Positions 25,625-34,000 of a DNA stretch of 64,000 nt are shown here, piece by piece (the first letter of the stretch is position 1; every line of letters starts with the position of its first letter). Made by a program: the position numbers and the translations under genes. The notes under the pieces are model-generated. The model was given only the letters and a program-made list of their open reading frames with translations. It did no database searches and was not told the origin of the DNA. This DNA comes from Cupriavidus sp. BIS7 (lineage in GTDB: Bacteria > Pseudomonadota > Gammaproteobacteria > Burkholderiales > Burkholderiaceae): positions 1-64,000 of the forward strand of contig NZ_ALOU01000032.1 of NCBI RefSeq assembly GCF_000292345.1. Direction: 5' to 3'.

Positions 25625-25660
25625 AAAAAAGGCCGGAAGCAGCAATGCTTCCGGCCTTTT
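25625..25660 (+). terminator. terminator of tRNA-Lys copy 1
   Basis: Stem GGCCGGAAGC / GCTTCCGGCC with AGCAAT loop and T-run. The same hairpin with a compensatory base-pair change follows copy 2. Confidence 0.85.
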
Positions 25661-25702
25661 CCTTTTGGGCTATTTGGTTCTTTGGCTTTTTGCCACTCTT
25701 TC

Positions 25703-25730
25703 GTGAGCGTTCGATGGTGAGCGTTCGATG
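25703..25730. repeat. 14-bp tandem duplication
   Basis: GTGAGCGTTCGATG occurs twice head to tail just beyond the tRNA-Lys unit. No function is apparent. Confidence 0.7.
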
Positions 25731-25771
25731 CGATCCACGCACCAAACGCTCATGAAGCCTCAGTCAGATTG

Positions 25772-27163
25772 TCAGACGCCCGCTGCCTGTGCACGCTCGA
25801 ACAGCGTGCGCGCCAGACGCCGGTGATCGGAGAGCACGTTCGGCAGATCCGCCGTCAGCAGACGCCCTTCGCGAATCACCACACGGCCGTTGATGATGCT
25901 TGTCGACACATTGCCGGGCGTGCAGAACACCAATGCCGCAACAGGATCGTGCCCCGCCCCGGCATAGCCGACTCCGGACATGTCGAACGCGACGATATCG
26001 GCCGACATGCCCGGCGCCAGCGCGCCAATGTCATCACGATTGAGCACGCGTGCACCACCGAGCGTTGCAATCTCCAGCGCCTCACGCGCGCTCATCGCCG
26101 CAGGACCGTAGCCCACACGTTGCAGCAGCATCGCCTGCCGCGCTTCGCCAAGCATATGCGCGCCGTCGTTCGAAGCACTGCCGTCGACACCCAGTCCCAC
26201 CGGCACGCCCGCGTCTCGCATGTGGCGGATCGGCGCAATGCCCGATGCCAGCCGCATGTTCGAGCACGGGCAATGGGCCACGCCCGTACCGGTGCGCGCG
26301 AATAGCGCCACACCTTCATCGTCGAGCTTGACGCAGTGCGCGTGCCAGACGTCGTGGCCGACCCAGCCAAGATCCTCGGCGTACTGCGCGGGGGTCATGC
26401 CGAACTTCTCGCGCGAATAGGCGATGTCGTTGTCGTTTTCCGCAAGGTGCGTGTGGAGCGACACGCCATAGTGGCGCGCCATCGTTGCCGATTCCCGCAT
26501 CAGGTCGCGCGACACCGAGAACGGCGAGCACGGCGCCAGCACCACGCGCAGCATCGCGTGGCGCGATGCATCGTGATACTGCTCGACCAGCCGCTGGCTA
26601 TCGCGCAGGATCGCCGCCTCGGTCTCGACAACGACATCGGGCGGCAGCCCTCCCTGGCTGCGGCCAACGCTCATCGAGCCGCGCGCCGCATGAAAGCGCA
26701 TGCCAATCTGCCGCGCGGCGTCGATCGAATCGTCCAGGCGCGAGCCGTTCGGATACAGGTACAGATGGTCGCTCGTGGTTGTGCAGCCCGACAGCATCAG
26801 CTCGGCCATCGCGGTCTGCGTCGACACGCGGATCATCTCCGGCGTCAGGTGCGACCAGAGCATGTAGAGATTGGTCAGCCAACCGAACAACTCGGCATCC
26901 TGCGCGGCCGGTACGGCGCGCGTCAGGCTCTGGTACATGTGGTGGTGGGTATTGACCAGGCCGGGCATGACCACGTGCCCGCGCATGTCGACCACCTCGG
27001 CCCGCCCCTCGTCGGCCAGGCGGCGGTACTGTTCGGGCAACTCGGCCGTGGGCCCCACCCATTCGACGGCCGGGCCATTGGCGACAAGCGCGCCGTCGGG
27101 AATCTCGCGCCGCTGCGCGTCCATGGTGACCAGTACGTCGGCGCGCTGAAGGATCAGGGTCAT
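25772..27163 (-). CDS. 8-oxoguanine deaminase-like amidohydrolase
   Basis: A 463-residue metal-dependent amidohydrolase. Metal-site motifs: GLVNTHHHMY near residue 70 (two metal His), HTHLAEN (metal His plus catalytic Glu region) and GVDGSASND (metal Asp). The sequence SAREALEIATLGGARVLNRD is typical of the TrzN/AtzB/guanine-deaminase branch. It most resembles 8-oxoguanine deaminases (conversion of 8-oxoguanine to urate), but hydroxyatrazine-type aminohydrolases are close relatives, so the substrate is probable rather than certain. It is encoded between the two tRNA-Lys units, 110 bp downstream of a co-oriented LysR gene that may regulate it. Confidence 0.83.
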   Translation of the reverse strand: MTLILQRADVLVTMDAQRREIPDGALVANGPAVEWVGPTAELPEQYRRLADEGRAEVVDMRGHVVMPGLVNTHHHMYQSLTRAVPAAQDAELFGWLTNLYMLWSHLTPEMIRVSTQTAMAELMLSGCTTTSDHLYLYPNGSRLDDSIDAARQIGMRFHAARGSMSVGRSQGGLPPDVVVETEAAILRDSQRLVEQYHDASRHAMLRVVLAPCSPFSVSRDLMRESATMARHYGVSLHTHLAENDNDIAYSREKFGMTPAQYAEDLGWVGHDVWHAHCVKLDDEGVALFARTGTGVAHCPCSNMRLASGIAPIRHMRDAGVPVGLGVDGSASNDGAHMLGEARQAMLLQRVGYGPAAMSAREALEIATLGGARVLNRDDIGALAPGMSADIVAFDMSGVGYAGAGHDPVAALVFCTPGNVSTSIINGRVVIREGRLLTADLPNVLSDHRRLARTLFERAQAAGV

Positions 27164-27273
27164 GCTAGGGGTGTGCGTGGGTTGTGAACATTGCGCAGTC
27201 TACGCAACGCCACCGCACCCCCAAAGCGCAGAATTTCGCGTTCGGTGTCCACAAATTGTGGACACAAGGCCGA

Positions 27274-28173
27274 TTACCGGAACAGCCCGGCCAGCACGGA
27301 CGCGATACGATCGGCCATCAGTTCGGCCGCCGGGCTCAACGGTGCGCGAGCGCGAGCGACCAGCCGAAGCGCCTGCTGGCGCAGATCGCTATCGCGCAGC
27401 GGCACAAACACCACCGAACCGCGCGCACGCTCCTCCATGACATCGAGCGGATTGAGCAACGCTACCCCGGCGCCCGCCGCCGCCAGCCGCTGGATCAGCA
27501 CGACCGAGGTCGACTCCACGGCGGCAGCCACTTCCAGCGACTGCCGCGCGAAGGCGTCGTCGATCAACGCGCGGATCGACAGCGACGGCGCCGGAAGGAT
27601 CAGCGGGTAACCGGCACACTCCGCCAGCCGCGCCGAAGGCTGTGTCGCCAGCGGATGCCCCGGCGCCACCACCGCGCCGATCGACCAGTCACGGCTTGCC
27701 ACCACACGGAATGCCGCAACCTCGGGCAGGTCATAGCCGAGGCCGAGATCGGCATCGCCCTGCTCCACCGCCGCCACGATGCCATCGACCGGCAGGTCCG
27801 CCACCCGCACGACGATGCCCGGATGGTGCTGGCGGAAATCGTGCACCAGTGACGGCAGCAGCGATCCAGCCAGGCCCGACGTCGTCGCTACCGTGACCAT
27901 TCCGCGCCGCGCGCCCTTGACTTCGGCCACCCGCGCACGCAATGCCTCGTGCTCGCGCAGCGTCTGCCGGACATGGGCGAGCACCATTTCGCCAAGTGGC
28001 GTCAGATGCAGCCGCTTGTTGATGCGATCGAACAGCGGCGCGCCCAGCTCCGCTTCGAGCTCAAGGATCTGCCGGTTGATGGCAGTGGGCGCCACGTGCA
28101 GATGCTCGGCAGCGCGCCGGATCGAGCCACGTCGCACAACTTCATCCAGATAGCGCAGAACACGGGCATGCAT
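27274..28173 (-). CDS. LysR-family transcriptional regulator
   Basis: A 299-residue regulator. The N-terminal winged helix-turn-helix contains SIRRAAEHLHVAPTAINRQI. From about residue 90 there is a periplasmic-binding-protein-like effector domain. The start at MHARVLRYLD is the family-typical position; the frame is open 15 codons further. It precedes the deaminase-like gene on the same strand, an arrangement suggesting purine-related or nitrogen-related control, though the effector is unknown. It lies immediately upstream (and divergent) of the second tRNA-Lys unit. Confidence 0.88.
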   Translation of the reverse strand: MHARVLRYLDEVVRRGSIRRAAEHLHVAPTAINRQILELEAELGAPLFDRINKRLHLTPLGEMVLAHVRQTLREHEALRARVAEVKGARRGMVTVATTSGLAGSLLPSLVHDFRQHHPGIVVRVADLPVDGIVAAVEQGDADLGLGYDLPEVAAFRVVASRDWSIGAVVAPGHPLATQPSARLAECAGYPLILPAPSLSIRALIDDAFARQSLEVAAAVESTSVVLIQRLAAAGAGVALLNPLDVMEERARGSVVFVPLRDSDLRQQALRLVARARAPLSPAAELMADRIASVLAGLFR

Positions 28174-28250
28174 GGCCGATGTAAACCGTGGAAGGTGGGC
28201 GCATTGTAAGCGCCACATCGCACATCGACGAAAAATATGGATGAAAGGGC

Positions 28251-28279
28251 TTGCGCAGTATTCGGTACCTTGCTAAAAT
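28251..28279 (+). promoter_or_regulatory. promoter of tRNA-Lys copy 2
   Basis: TTGCGC (28251-28256), 17-bp spacer, TAAAAT (28274-28279). Confidence 0.6.
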
Positions 28280-28292
28280 CTTTTTCTTCGTT

Positions 28293-28368
28293 GGGGCGTT
28301 AGCTCAGTTGGTAGAGCAGCGGACTCTTAATCCGTAGGTCGAGTGTTCGAGTCACTCACGCCCCACCA
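28293..28368 (+). tRNA. tRNA-Lys (anticodon CUU), copy 2
   Basis: 76 nt, identical over the mature tRNA to the copy at 25544-25619, including CCA and the CTT anticodon. Confidence 0.96.
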
Positions 28369-28376
28369 GCGAATTC

Positions 28377-28413
28377 AAAAAGGCCGAAAGCAGCAATGCT
28401 TTCGGCCTTTTGC
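28377..28413 (+). terminator. terminator of tRNA-Lys copy 2
   Basis: Stem GGCCGAAAGC / GCTTTCGGCC with AGCAAT loop and T-rich tail. Compared with copy 1, a G:C pair is replaced by A:T, a compensatory change that supports selection on the stem. Confidence 0.85.
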
Positions 28414-28593
28414 TTTTCGCATTCCCGACACCGCCCATCCAGTACCGTGTCTCGCGTGCGTCCGTGCATCCGCGGGTTGCGGGTTCTCCCTGATATCCCA
28501 CCCCGTCCTTTCACGGTTGAATGCCCGTTGGCGCACAGCCCGGAACGAAGTTCCGCATTGCGGAACATAACAAGCAATACCTGGAGGCATCTC

Positions 28594-29574
28594 TTGAAAG
28601 CAGTCCTGAATGCAGGCGCGGCAGCCGCCCTCGCCATCCTCGGCCTGACGCAGACCGGCGTCGCTCACGCACAGTCCTACCCGGCCAAGCCGATCCGTCT
28701 GATCGTACCGTTTGCGGCAGGCGGCACCACTGATATCGTTGGCCGCGCCGTATCCGATGCACTTGGCCGTGAACTGGGCCAGCCGGTGGTGGTGGAAAAC
28801 CGTGGCGGCGGCGGCGGCGCGATTGGCGCCGACGCGCTGGCCAAGGCCGCACCTGACGGGTATACGCTCGGCATTGCCACCGTCAGCACGATGGCCACGA
28901 ACCCGGCCACCAACCCGAAGAACCCGTACGACCCGCTCAAGGACTTCTCGCCGATCACGAACCTCGTGAACGTGCCGAACGTGCTGACCGTGAATCCGAA
29001 GGTGCCGGCAAAGAACCTGAAGGAGTTCATCGCGCTGGTCAAATCGAATCCGGGCAAGTACAGCTACGCATCGGCCGGCAAGGGCAGCATCTCGCACCTG
29101 GACGGCGAGCTGTTCAAGTACATGACCAAGACCGACATGGTCCACATTCCGTATCGCGGATCGGGCCCGGCACTGAATGACACGCTGGCCGGACAGGTCA
29201 ATGCGCAGTTCGACAACCTGCCGTCGTCGATGCCGTTCATCCAGAGCGAAAAGCTGCGTGCGCTGGCCGTTGCCGCGCCCAAGCGCGTGGAAGGCCTGCC
29301 CAACGTGCCGACCTTCGCCGAGGAAGGCATGAAGGACATGAACAACATGGCCTGGTACGGGCTGGTTGCCCCGGCGGGCACGCCGGCGGCTATCGTCACC
29401 CGCGTGCACGACGCTGCGGTCAAGGCGCTGCAGGACCCGAATGTGAAGAAACGTCTGCATGACGCCGGCGCCTATCCGGATGGCAACACGCCGCAGCAGT
29501 ACTCGGCGCAGATCAAGCGCGAACTGGAACTGCGCAAGAAGATCGCCGTGGACCAGAACATCACGCTGGAATAA
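28594..29574 (+). CDS. Bug/TctC-family periplasmic substrate-binding protein
   Basis: A 326-residue tripartite-tricarboxylate-type receptor. The signal peptide (KAVLNAGAAAALAILGL, cleavage probably at AHA-Q near residue 26) is followed by the family opening YPAKPIRLIVPFAAGGTTD and the later GTPAAIVTRVHDA. Bug proteins bind small carboxylates or other ligands in the periplasm; this family is hugely expanded in Cupriavidus and relatives, and most members stand alone, as here. No ATG fits; a TTG seven bases after a GGAGG ribosome site is the evident start. The ligand is unknown. Confidence 0.88.
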   Translation: MKAVLNAGAAAALAILGLTQTGVAHAQSYPAKPIRLIVPFAAGGTTDIVGRAVSDALGRELGQPVVVENRGGGGGAIGADALAKAAPDGYTLGIATVSTMATNPATNPKNPYDPLKDFSPITNLVNVPNVLTVNPKVPAKNLKEFIALVKSNPGKYSYASAGKGSISHLDGELFKYMTKTDMVHIPYRGSGPALNDTLAGQVNAQFDNLPSSMPFIQSEKLRALAVAAPKRVEGLPNVPTFAEEGMKDMNNMAWYGLVAPAGTPAAIVTRVHDAAVKALQDPNVKKRLHDAGAYPDGNTPQQYSAQIKRELELRKKIAVDQNITLE

Positions 29575-29748
29575 GGAAAGGCGGGCACGAGACAGCCAGT
29601 TGGCGTGGCTGTCTCGGCGCCTGAACATTGTTACTACAAGTTTCACTAGGCGACCCGCCGCGATCCCCGGTACAGTTCACAGCACAGGAAGCCATATTTT
29701 TCCATATTCGCCGGGCTATCAGCCTGGCAGTTACCTGCGAGGATGAAG

Positions 29749-30084
29749 ATGCTGCTGAAGAAGACCGTACCGACGCTGATTGTTGCCGCCATGGCGGCCC
29801 TGGGCACCATGCAACTGGCCCACGCACAGAAAAACTACACGGAGGGTGGCGATCTCTACGGTGGCGCTCACACCAAGGACAAGACCAAGCAGAACGCTGC
29901 CAAATCCGGCAAGTTCGACCCATATAGCGACGGCGCCAAGAAGTCGACCAAGTCCGAGCTTGCGCCGAGCAAGAAGGCTGACCCGTACACCGACGGCGCG
30001 AAGACTGGCAAGTTCGATACGTACACGGACGGCGCCAAGTCTGGCAAGTTCGATACGTACACCGACGGCGCCAAGAAAGAGTAA
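29749..30084 (+). CDS. secreted small repeat protein (SGKFDTYTDGAK units)
   Basis: A 111-residue protein with a clear signal peptide ending around LAHA-Q, residue 27. The rest is a Lys/Asp/Gly/Ser/Thr-rich, aliphatic-poor tail made of imperfect repeats: SGKFDPYSDGAK, a shorter ADPYTDGAK, TGKFDTYTDGAK and SGKFDTYTDGAK. The underlying DNA units are 36 bp and nearly identical at the end. Expected to be exported and intrinsically unfolded. An ATG two codons upstream is directly adjacent to the GAGG site, so the second ATG has better spacing. No function known to me. Monocistronic, with a strong terminator. Confidence 0.75.
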   Translation: MLLKKTVPTLIVAAMAALGTMQLAHAQKNYTEGGDLYGGAHTKDKTKQNAAKSGKFDPYSDGAKKSTKSELAPSKKADPYTDGAKTGKFDTYTDGAKSGKFDTYTDGAKKE

Positions 30085-30124
30085 CGCCACAGGCTGCTCT
30101 GGCCGCTCTGGCTGCTCCAGGCAC

Positions 30125-30158
30125 ATGGCCCCCGCTTCCAGGCGGGGGCCATTTTTTT
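30125..30158 (+). terminator. terminator of the repeat-protein gene
   Basis: GGCCCCCGC / GCGGGGGCC stem with 6-nt loop and a seven-T run. Confidence 0.85.
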
Positions 30159-30422
30159 GTCCGGGCTTACGTCACACCCGATGCGGCAAGCGGCGCCTGC
30201 TGCCCCTCATCCATAAGAATGACTAGGACATACCCGACATTTGCCCAACCTGTCACACCAATGTCTTTACATAGCTGCTAGTGTTCGGCCTACCAAGTTT
30301 TGCCAGCAGTACCAAGGCGTGACCTGCCCACTTTGAGAGGCAGGCACCCAAGCCGCCCGGGCCGGCCAATGCACCGGCCCAGACTGCGCCAGGCGGCACC
30401 CTGATATGGGAGACCTGAGCTA
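30159..30422. other. intergenic region without recognisable gene
   Basis: Spacer between the terminator and the MarR-like gene. I see no credible ORF or RNA; TTTACA at 30264-30269 may be part of a promoter for the following gene. Confidence 0.4.
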
Positions 30423-30944
30423 ATGCAGCCCAAATCACTCGAAATCCACGAACCTGTAGTACTCGCGCTTATCGGAGCCGTAACGGCATGGCAAGGCGCG
30501 CTTGAACAGACCCTGAGCGTATCGGGGCTGACCTATCCCAAATGGCTGCTGTTGCGGGCAATCCGCCACGGAGAATTCACGCGTGGCCGACCGTGCGAGA
30601 CCGCCATCTTCCTGGATGTCCCACAGAGCGAACGATTGCTGCGCGAACTTGCCGACGATGGCTGGCTCGACTTCGCCGTCGACGGCGCACCATGCATCGC
30701 ACCGGCCGCCGGTACGCGGCTCAAGCGCGCAGCGCAGGCAATCAAGGCACTGCATTCGGTGTCGGCAGGCCAGTTCGGCACGTCTGAGCGCGCTGCGCTG
30801 AGCGGCCTGCTGCATCGCATGACGGCCACGCTGCAGGACCATACCGCGCGGCACAGCCGCCATGCTGCGTGGGAGCAGAACGAACTGTCGATGGTGGTGC
30901 CTGACGAAATCCGCCGCGTTGCGCAACAGGCCATCGCTGCCTGA
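30423..30944 (+). CDS. MarR-like winged-helix protein (tentative)
   Basis: A 173-residue, mostly helical protein. The order (helical start, GLTYPKWLLLRAI, then SERLLRELADDGWLDFAVDG as a possible recognition helix and wing, and a long C-terminal helix) resembles MarR-family regulators, but the match is not strong. It stands alone between a small secreted protein and the glutamate dehydrogenase gene and could regulate the latter; this is a guess from position. The coding call is supported by the terminator directly downstream. Confidence 0.6.
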   Translation: MQPKSLEIHEPVVLALIGAVTAWQGALEQTLSVSGLTYPKWLLLRAIRHGEFTRGRPCETAIFLDVPQSERLLRELADDGWLDFAVDGAPCIAPAAGTRLKRAAQAIKALHSVSAGQFGTSERAALSGLLHRMTATLQDHTARHSRHAAWEQNELSMVVPDEIRRVAQQAIAA

Positions 30945-30983
30945 CCTGCCCGAGCGGCCCGAGCGGCCGCCGCCCGCCCCATG

Positions 30984-31009
30984 ACGCCCCGCCTTTCGCG
31001 GGGCGTTTT
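30984..31009 (+). terminator. rho-independent terminator
   Basis: ACGCCCCGC / GCGGGGCGT stem followed by TTTTC; separates the MarR-like gene from the glutamate dehydrogenase gene. Confidence 0.8.
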
Positions 31010-31081
31010 CATTTGTCACCCGGGCACGGGAAATCTTTCCTACAGTGTGAGCATGCACCGGCACACCGCCGAGGAGACGCC

Positions 31082-34000
31082 ATGCCCCCGGAAAACGAAG
31101 AAAAGGTTGCGCAGTTGCTGGAGGATCTGGTCGCTTTCGCACGTGAGCGGCTGCCCGCCGCGACGTTCGGGATCGTCGAGCCGCTGCTGCGCCACTACTA
31201 TGATCTGGCCGATGCAGAGGACCTGCTCGCGCGCAATGTGGCCGATCTCTACGGCGCCGCGATGGCGCACTGGCAGACCGCCCAGAAATTCGTGCCGGGC
31301 ACCGCGCGATTGCGCGTCTACAACCCGAACCTTGAAGAACACGGCTGGCATTCGGACCACACGATCATCGAGATCGTCAACGACGACATGCCTTTCCTGG
31401 TCGATTCGGTGACCATGGAAATCAACCGCCACGGGCTGACGCTGCATTCCGCCCTCCACCCGATATTCCGCATCTGCCGCGAGGCGGGCGGTGGCATCGA
31501 GAGCATCGGCCTTGGCGGCAGCGAAGCTGCCACCGGCAACTGCCGGCTCGAATCGTTCATCCATTTCGAAGTTGACCGGACCGGCGACGCGACACAGCTC
31601 GAATCGCTGCGCAACAGCATCGCGCGCATCCTTGGCGACGTGCGCGCCGCCGTGGAGGACTGGCCGCGCATGAAGCAGATCGCGCAGGACACCATCGGCA
31701 ACATGTCCGGCGGGCCCGACGCGGCCACGCCGGAATCGGTGGAAGCACGCGCGTTCCTGGAATGGATGATGGACGACCATTTCACGTTCCTGGGCCATCG
31801 CGACTACGAACTGATCACGCGTGACGGCCAGTATCTTCTGCGCGGCGTGCAGGGTTCCGGTGCGGGCATCCTGCGCGAAGCGCTGCGCGACCCCGGCGCG
31901 GACGATGTCACGTTGCTGCCGGCCGCTGCCCGCAACATCATAGAAGGTGCATGGCCGATCTTCCTGACCAAGGCCAACTCGCGCTCCACAGTGCACCGGC
32001 CCGGGTATCTCGATTACGTCGGCGTCAAGCTTCTGGACGCCAATGGCAAGCTGTTCGGCGAACGCCGCTTCGTGGGCCTGTACACGTCGACGGCCTATAT
32101 GGTCAGCACCAGCGAGATCCCGCTGGTGCGGCGCAAGTGCGCGAATATCCTGTCGCGCGCCGGCTTCCTGACCAAGGGCCACCTCTACAAGTCGCTCGTC
32201 ACGATCCTTGAGCAGTACCCGCGCGACGACATGTTCCAGGCGGAGGAAGACGAACTGTCCGAGATCACGCTTGGCATCCTGCGGCTGCAGGAACACCAGC
32301 GCACGCGGCTCTTCGTCCGGCGCGACCGCTTCGACCGCTTTATCTCGTGCCTGGTGTTCGTACCGCGCGACAAGTACAACACCGACCTGCGCCAGCGCAT
32401 CCAGAAACTGTTGATGCAGACCTTCAACGGCACGGGCTGCGAGTTCACGCCGCTGCTGTCCGAATCACCGCTGGCGCGCATCCAGATCACGGTGCGCGGC
32501 CATCCCGGCGCGATGCCCGAGGTCGATACGCGCGAACTGGAGGAACGGATCGTGCAGGCCACGCGCCGCTGGCAGGACGATCTGGCCGCCGCGCTGCACG
32601 ATAGCCGCGGCGAAGAGGATGGCAACCGCCTGCTGCGCCGCTATGGCGATTCGTTCCCGGCCGGCTACCGCGAGGACTACGCACCGCGCATCGCCGTGCG
32701 CGATATCGAGCTGATGGAACACGCGCGCCAGCATCCGCATGGACTGGCCATGAACCTGTATCGCCCGATCGAATCCGCACCGGGCGCGTTCCGCTTCAAG
32801 GTGTTCCGTGCCGGCGAGCCGATCGCGCTGTCGGCAAGCCTGCCGATGCTCGAACACCTCGGCGTGCGTGTCGACGAGGAGCGTCCTTACCTGATCGAGC
32901 CCGATGCCGGCGACCCCGTCTGGATTCACGATTTCGGCCTGGAGATCGCCACCGACCAGGACAGCCAGCCGTTCGACGTGGAGATCGAGCGCGCCAAGCC
33001 GCTGTTCGAGGACGCGTTCGGACGCGCATGGAATGGCGAGATCGAGAACGACGACTTCAACCGGCTGGTGCTGCGCGCAGGCCTGGCTGCCCGCGACGTG
33101 ACGATCCTGCGCGCCTACGCCAAGTATCTGCGCCAGGTCGGGTCCACGTTCAGCAATGCTTATATCGAGCGGGCGCTGACCGCAAACCCGGGCATCGCGG
33201 CCATGCTCGTGTCGCTGTTCGTCACGCGCTTCGACCCCGCCATTGCCAGCAGCGCCACGCCGGACGACGCGCGCAGCAAGAAGCTGCTGGCCGATATCGA
33301 GGCCGCGCTCGACAAGGTGCCCAATCTCGACGAGGACCGCATCCTGCGGCTGTTCCTCAACGTGATCAGCGCCACGGTGCGCACCAACTATTTCCATCGC
33401 GGCGCGGACGGCATGCCGCGGCCGTATGTCTCGTTCAAGTTCAACCCGGCGCTGGTCCAGGGCCTGCCCGAACCACGCCCGATGTTCGAAATCTGGGTCT
33501 ACTCCCCGCGCGTGGAAGGCGTGCATCTGCGCGGCGGCCGCGTTGCGCGTGGCGGCCTGCGCTGGTCGGACCGGCGCGAGGATTTCCGTACCGAGGTGCT
33601 GGGCCTGATGAAGGCGCAGATGGTCAAGAACACGGTCATCGTGCCGGTGGGCTCCAAAGGCGGCTTCGTCGTCAAGCGCCCGCCCCCGGCCACCGATCGC
33701 GATGCGTTCCTGGCCGAAGGCGTGGCCTGCTACCAGACCTTCCTGCGTGGCCTGCTGGACCTGACCGACAACCTCGTCTCGGGCAAGCTGGTGCCGCCGC
33801 CCGAAGTGGTGCGCCATGACGATTCAGACCCGTACCTGGTGGTGGCGGCCGACAAGGGCACGGCTACGTTCTCCGACTACGCGAACGCGATCTCACGCGA
33901 GTATGGCTTCTGGCTCGACGATGCATTTGCCTCGGGCGGATCGGTGGGCTACGACCACAAGAAGATGGGCATCACCGCGCGCGGCGCGTGGGAAAGCGTC

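Noticed and set aside
25544..28368. tRNA-Lys pair as attachment sites of an integrated element
   Set aside because: No integrase or phage genes lie between them, and both tRNAs are complete with own promoters; duplication is simpler.
31040..32296. Minus-strand ORFs opposite the glutamate dehydrogenase gene (several, up to 450 codons)
   Set aside because: All are antisense frames of the same GC-rich gene without start signals or motifs.
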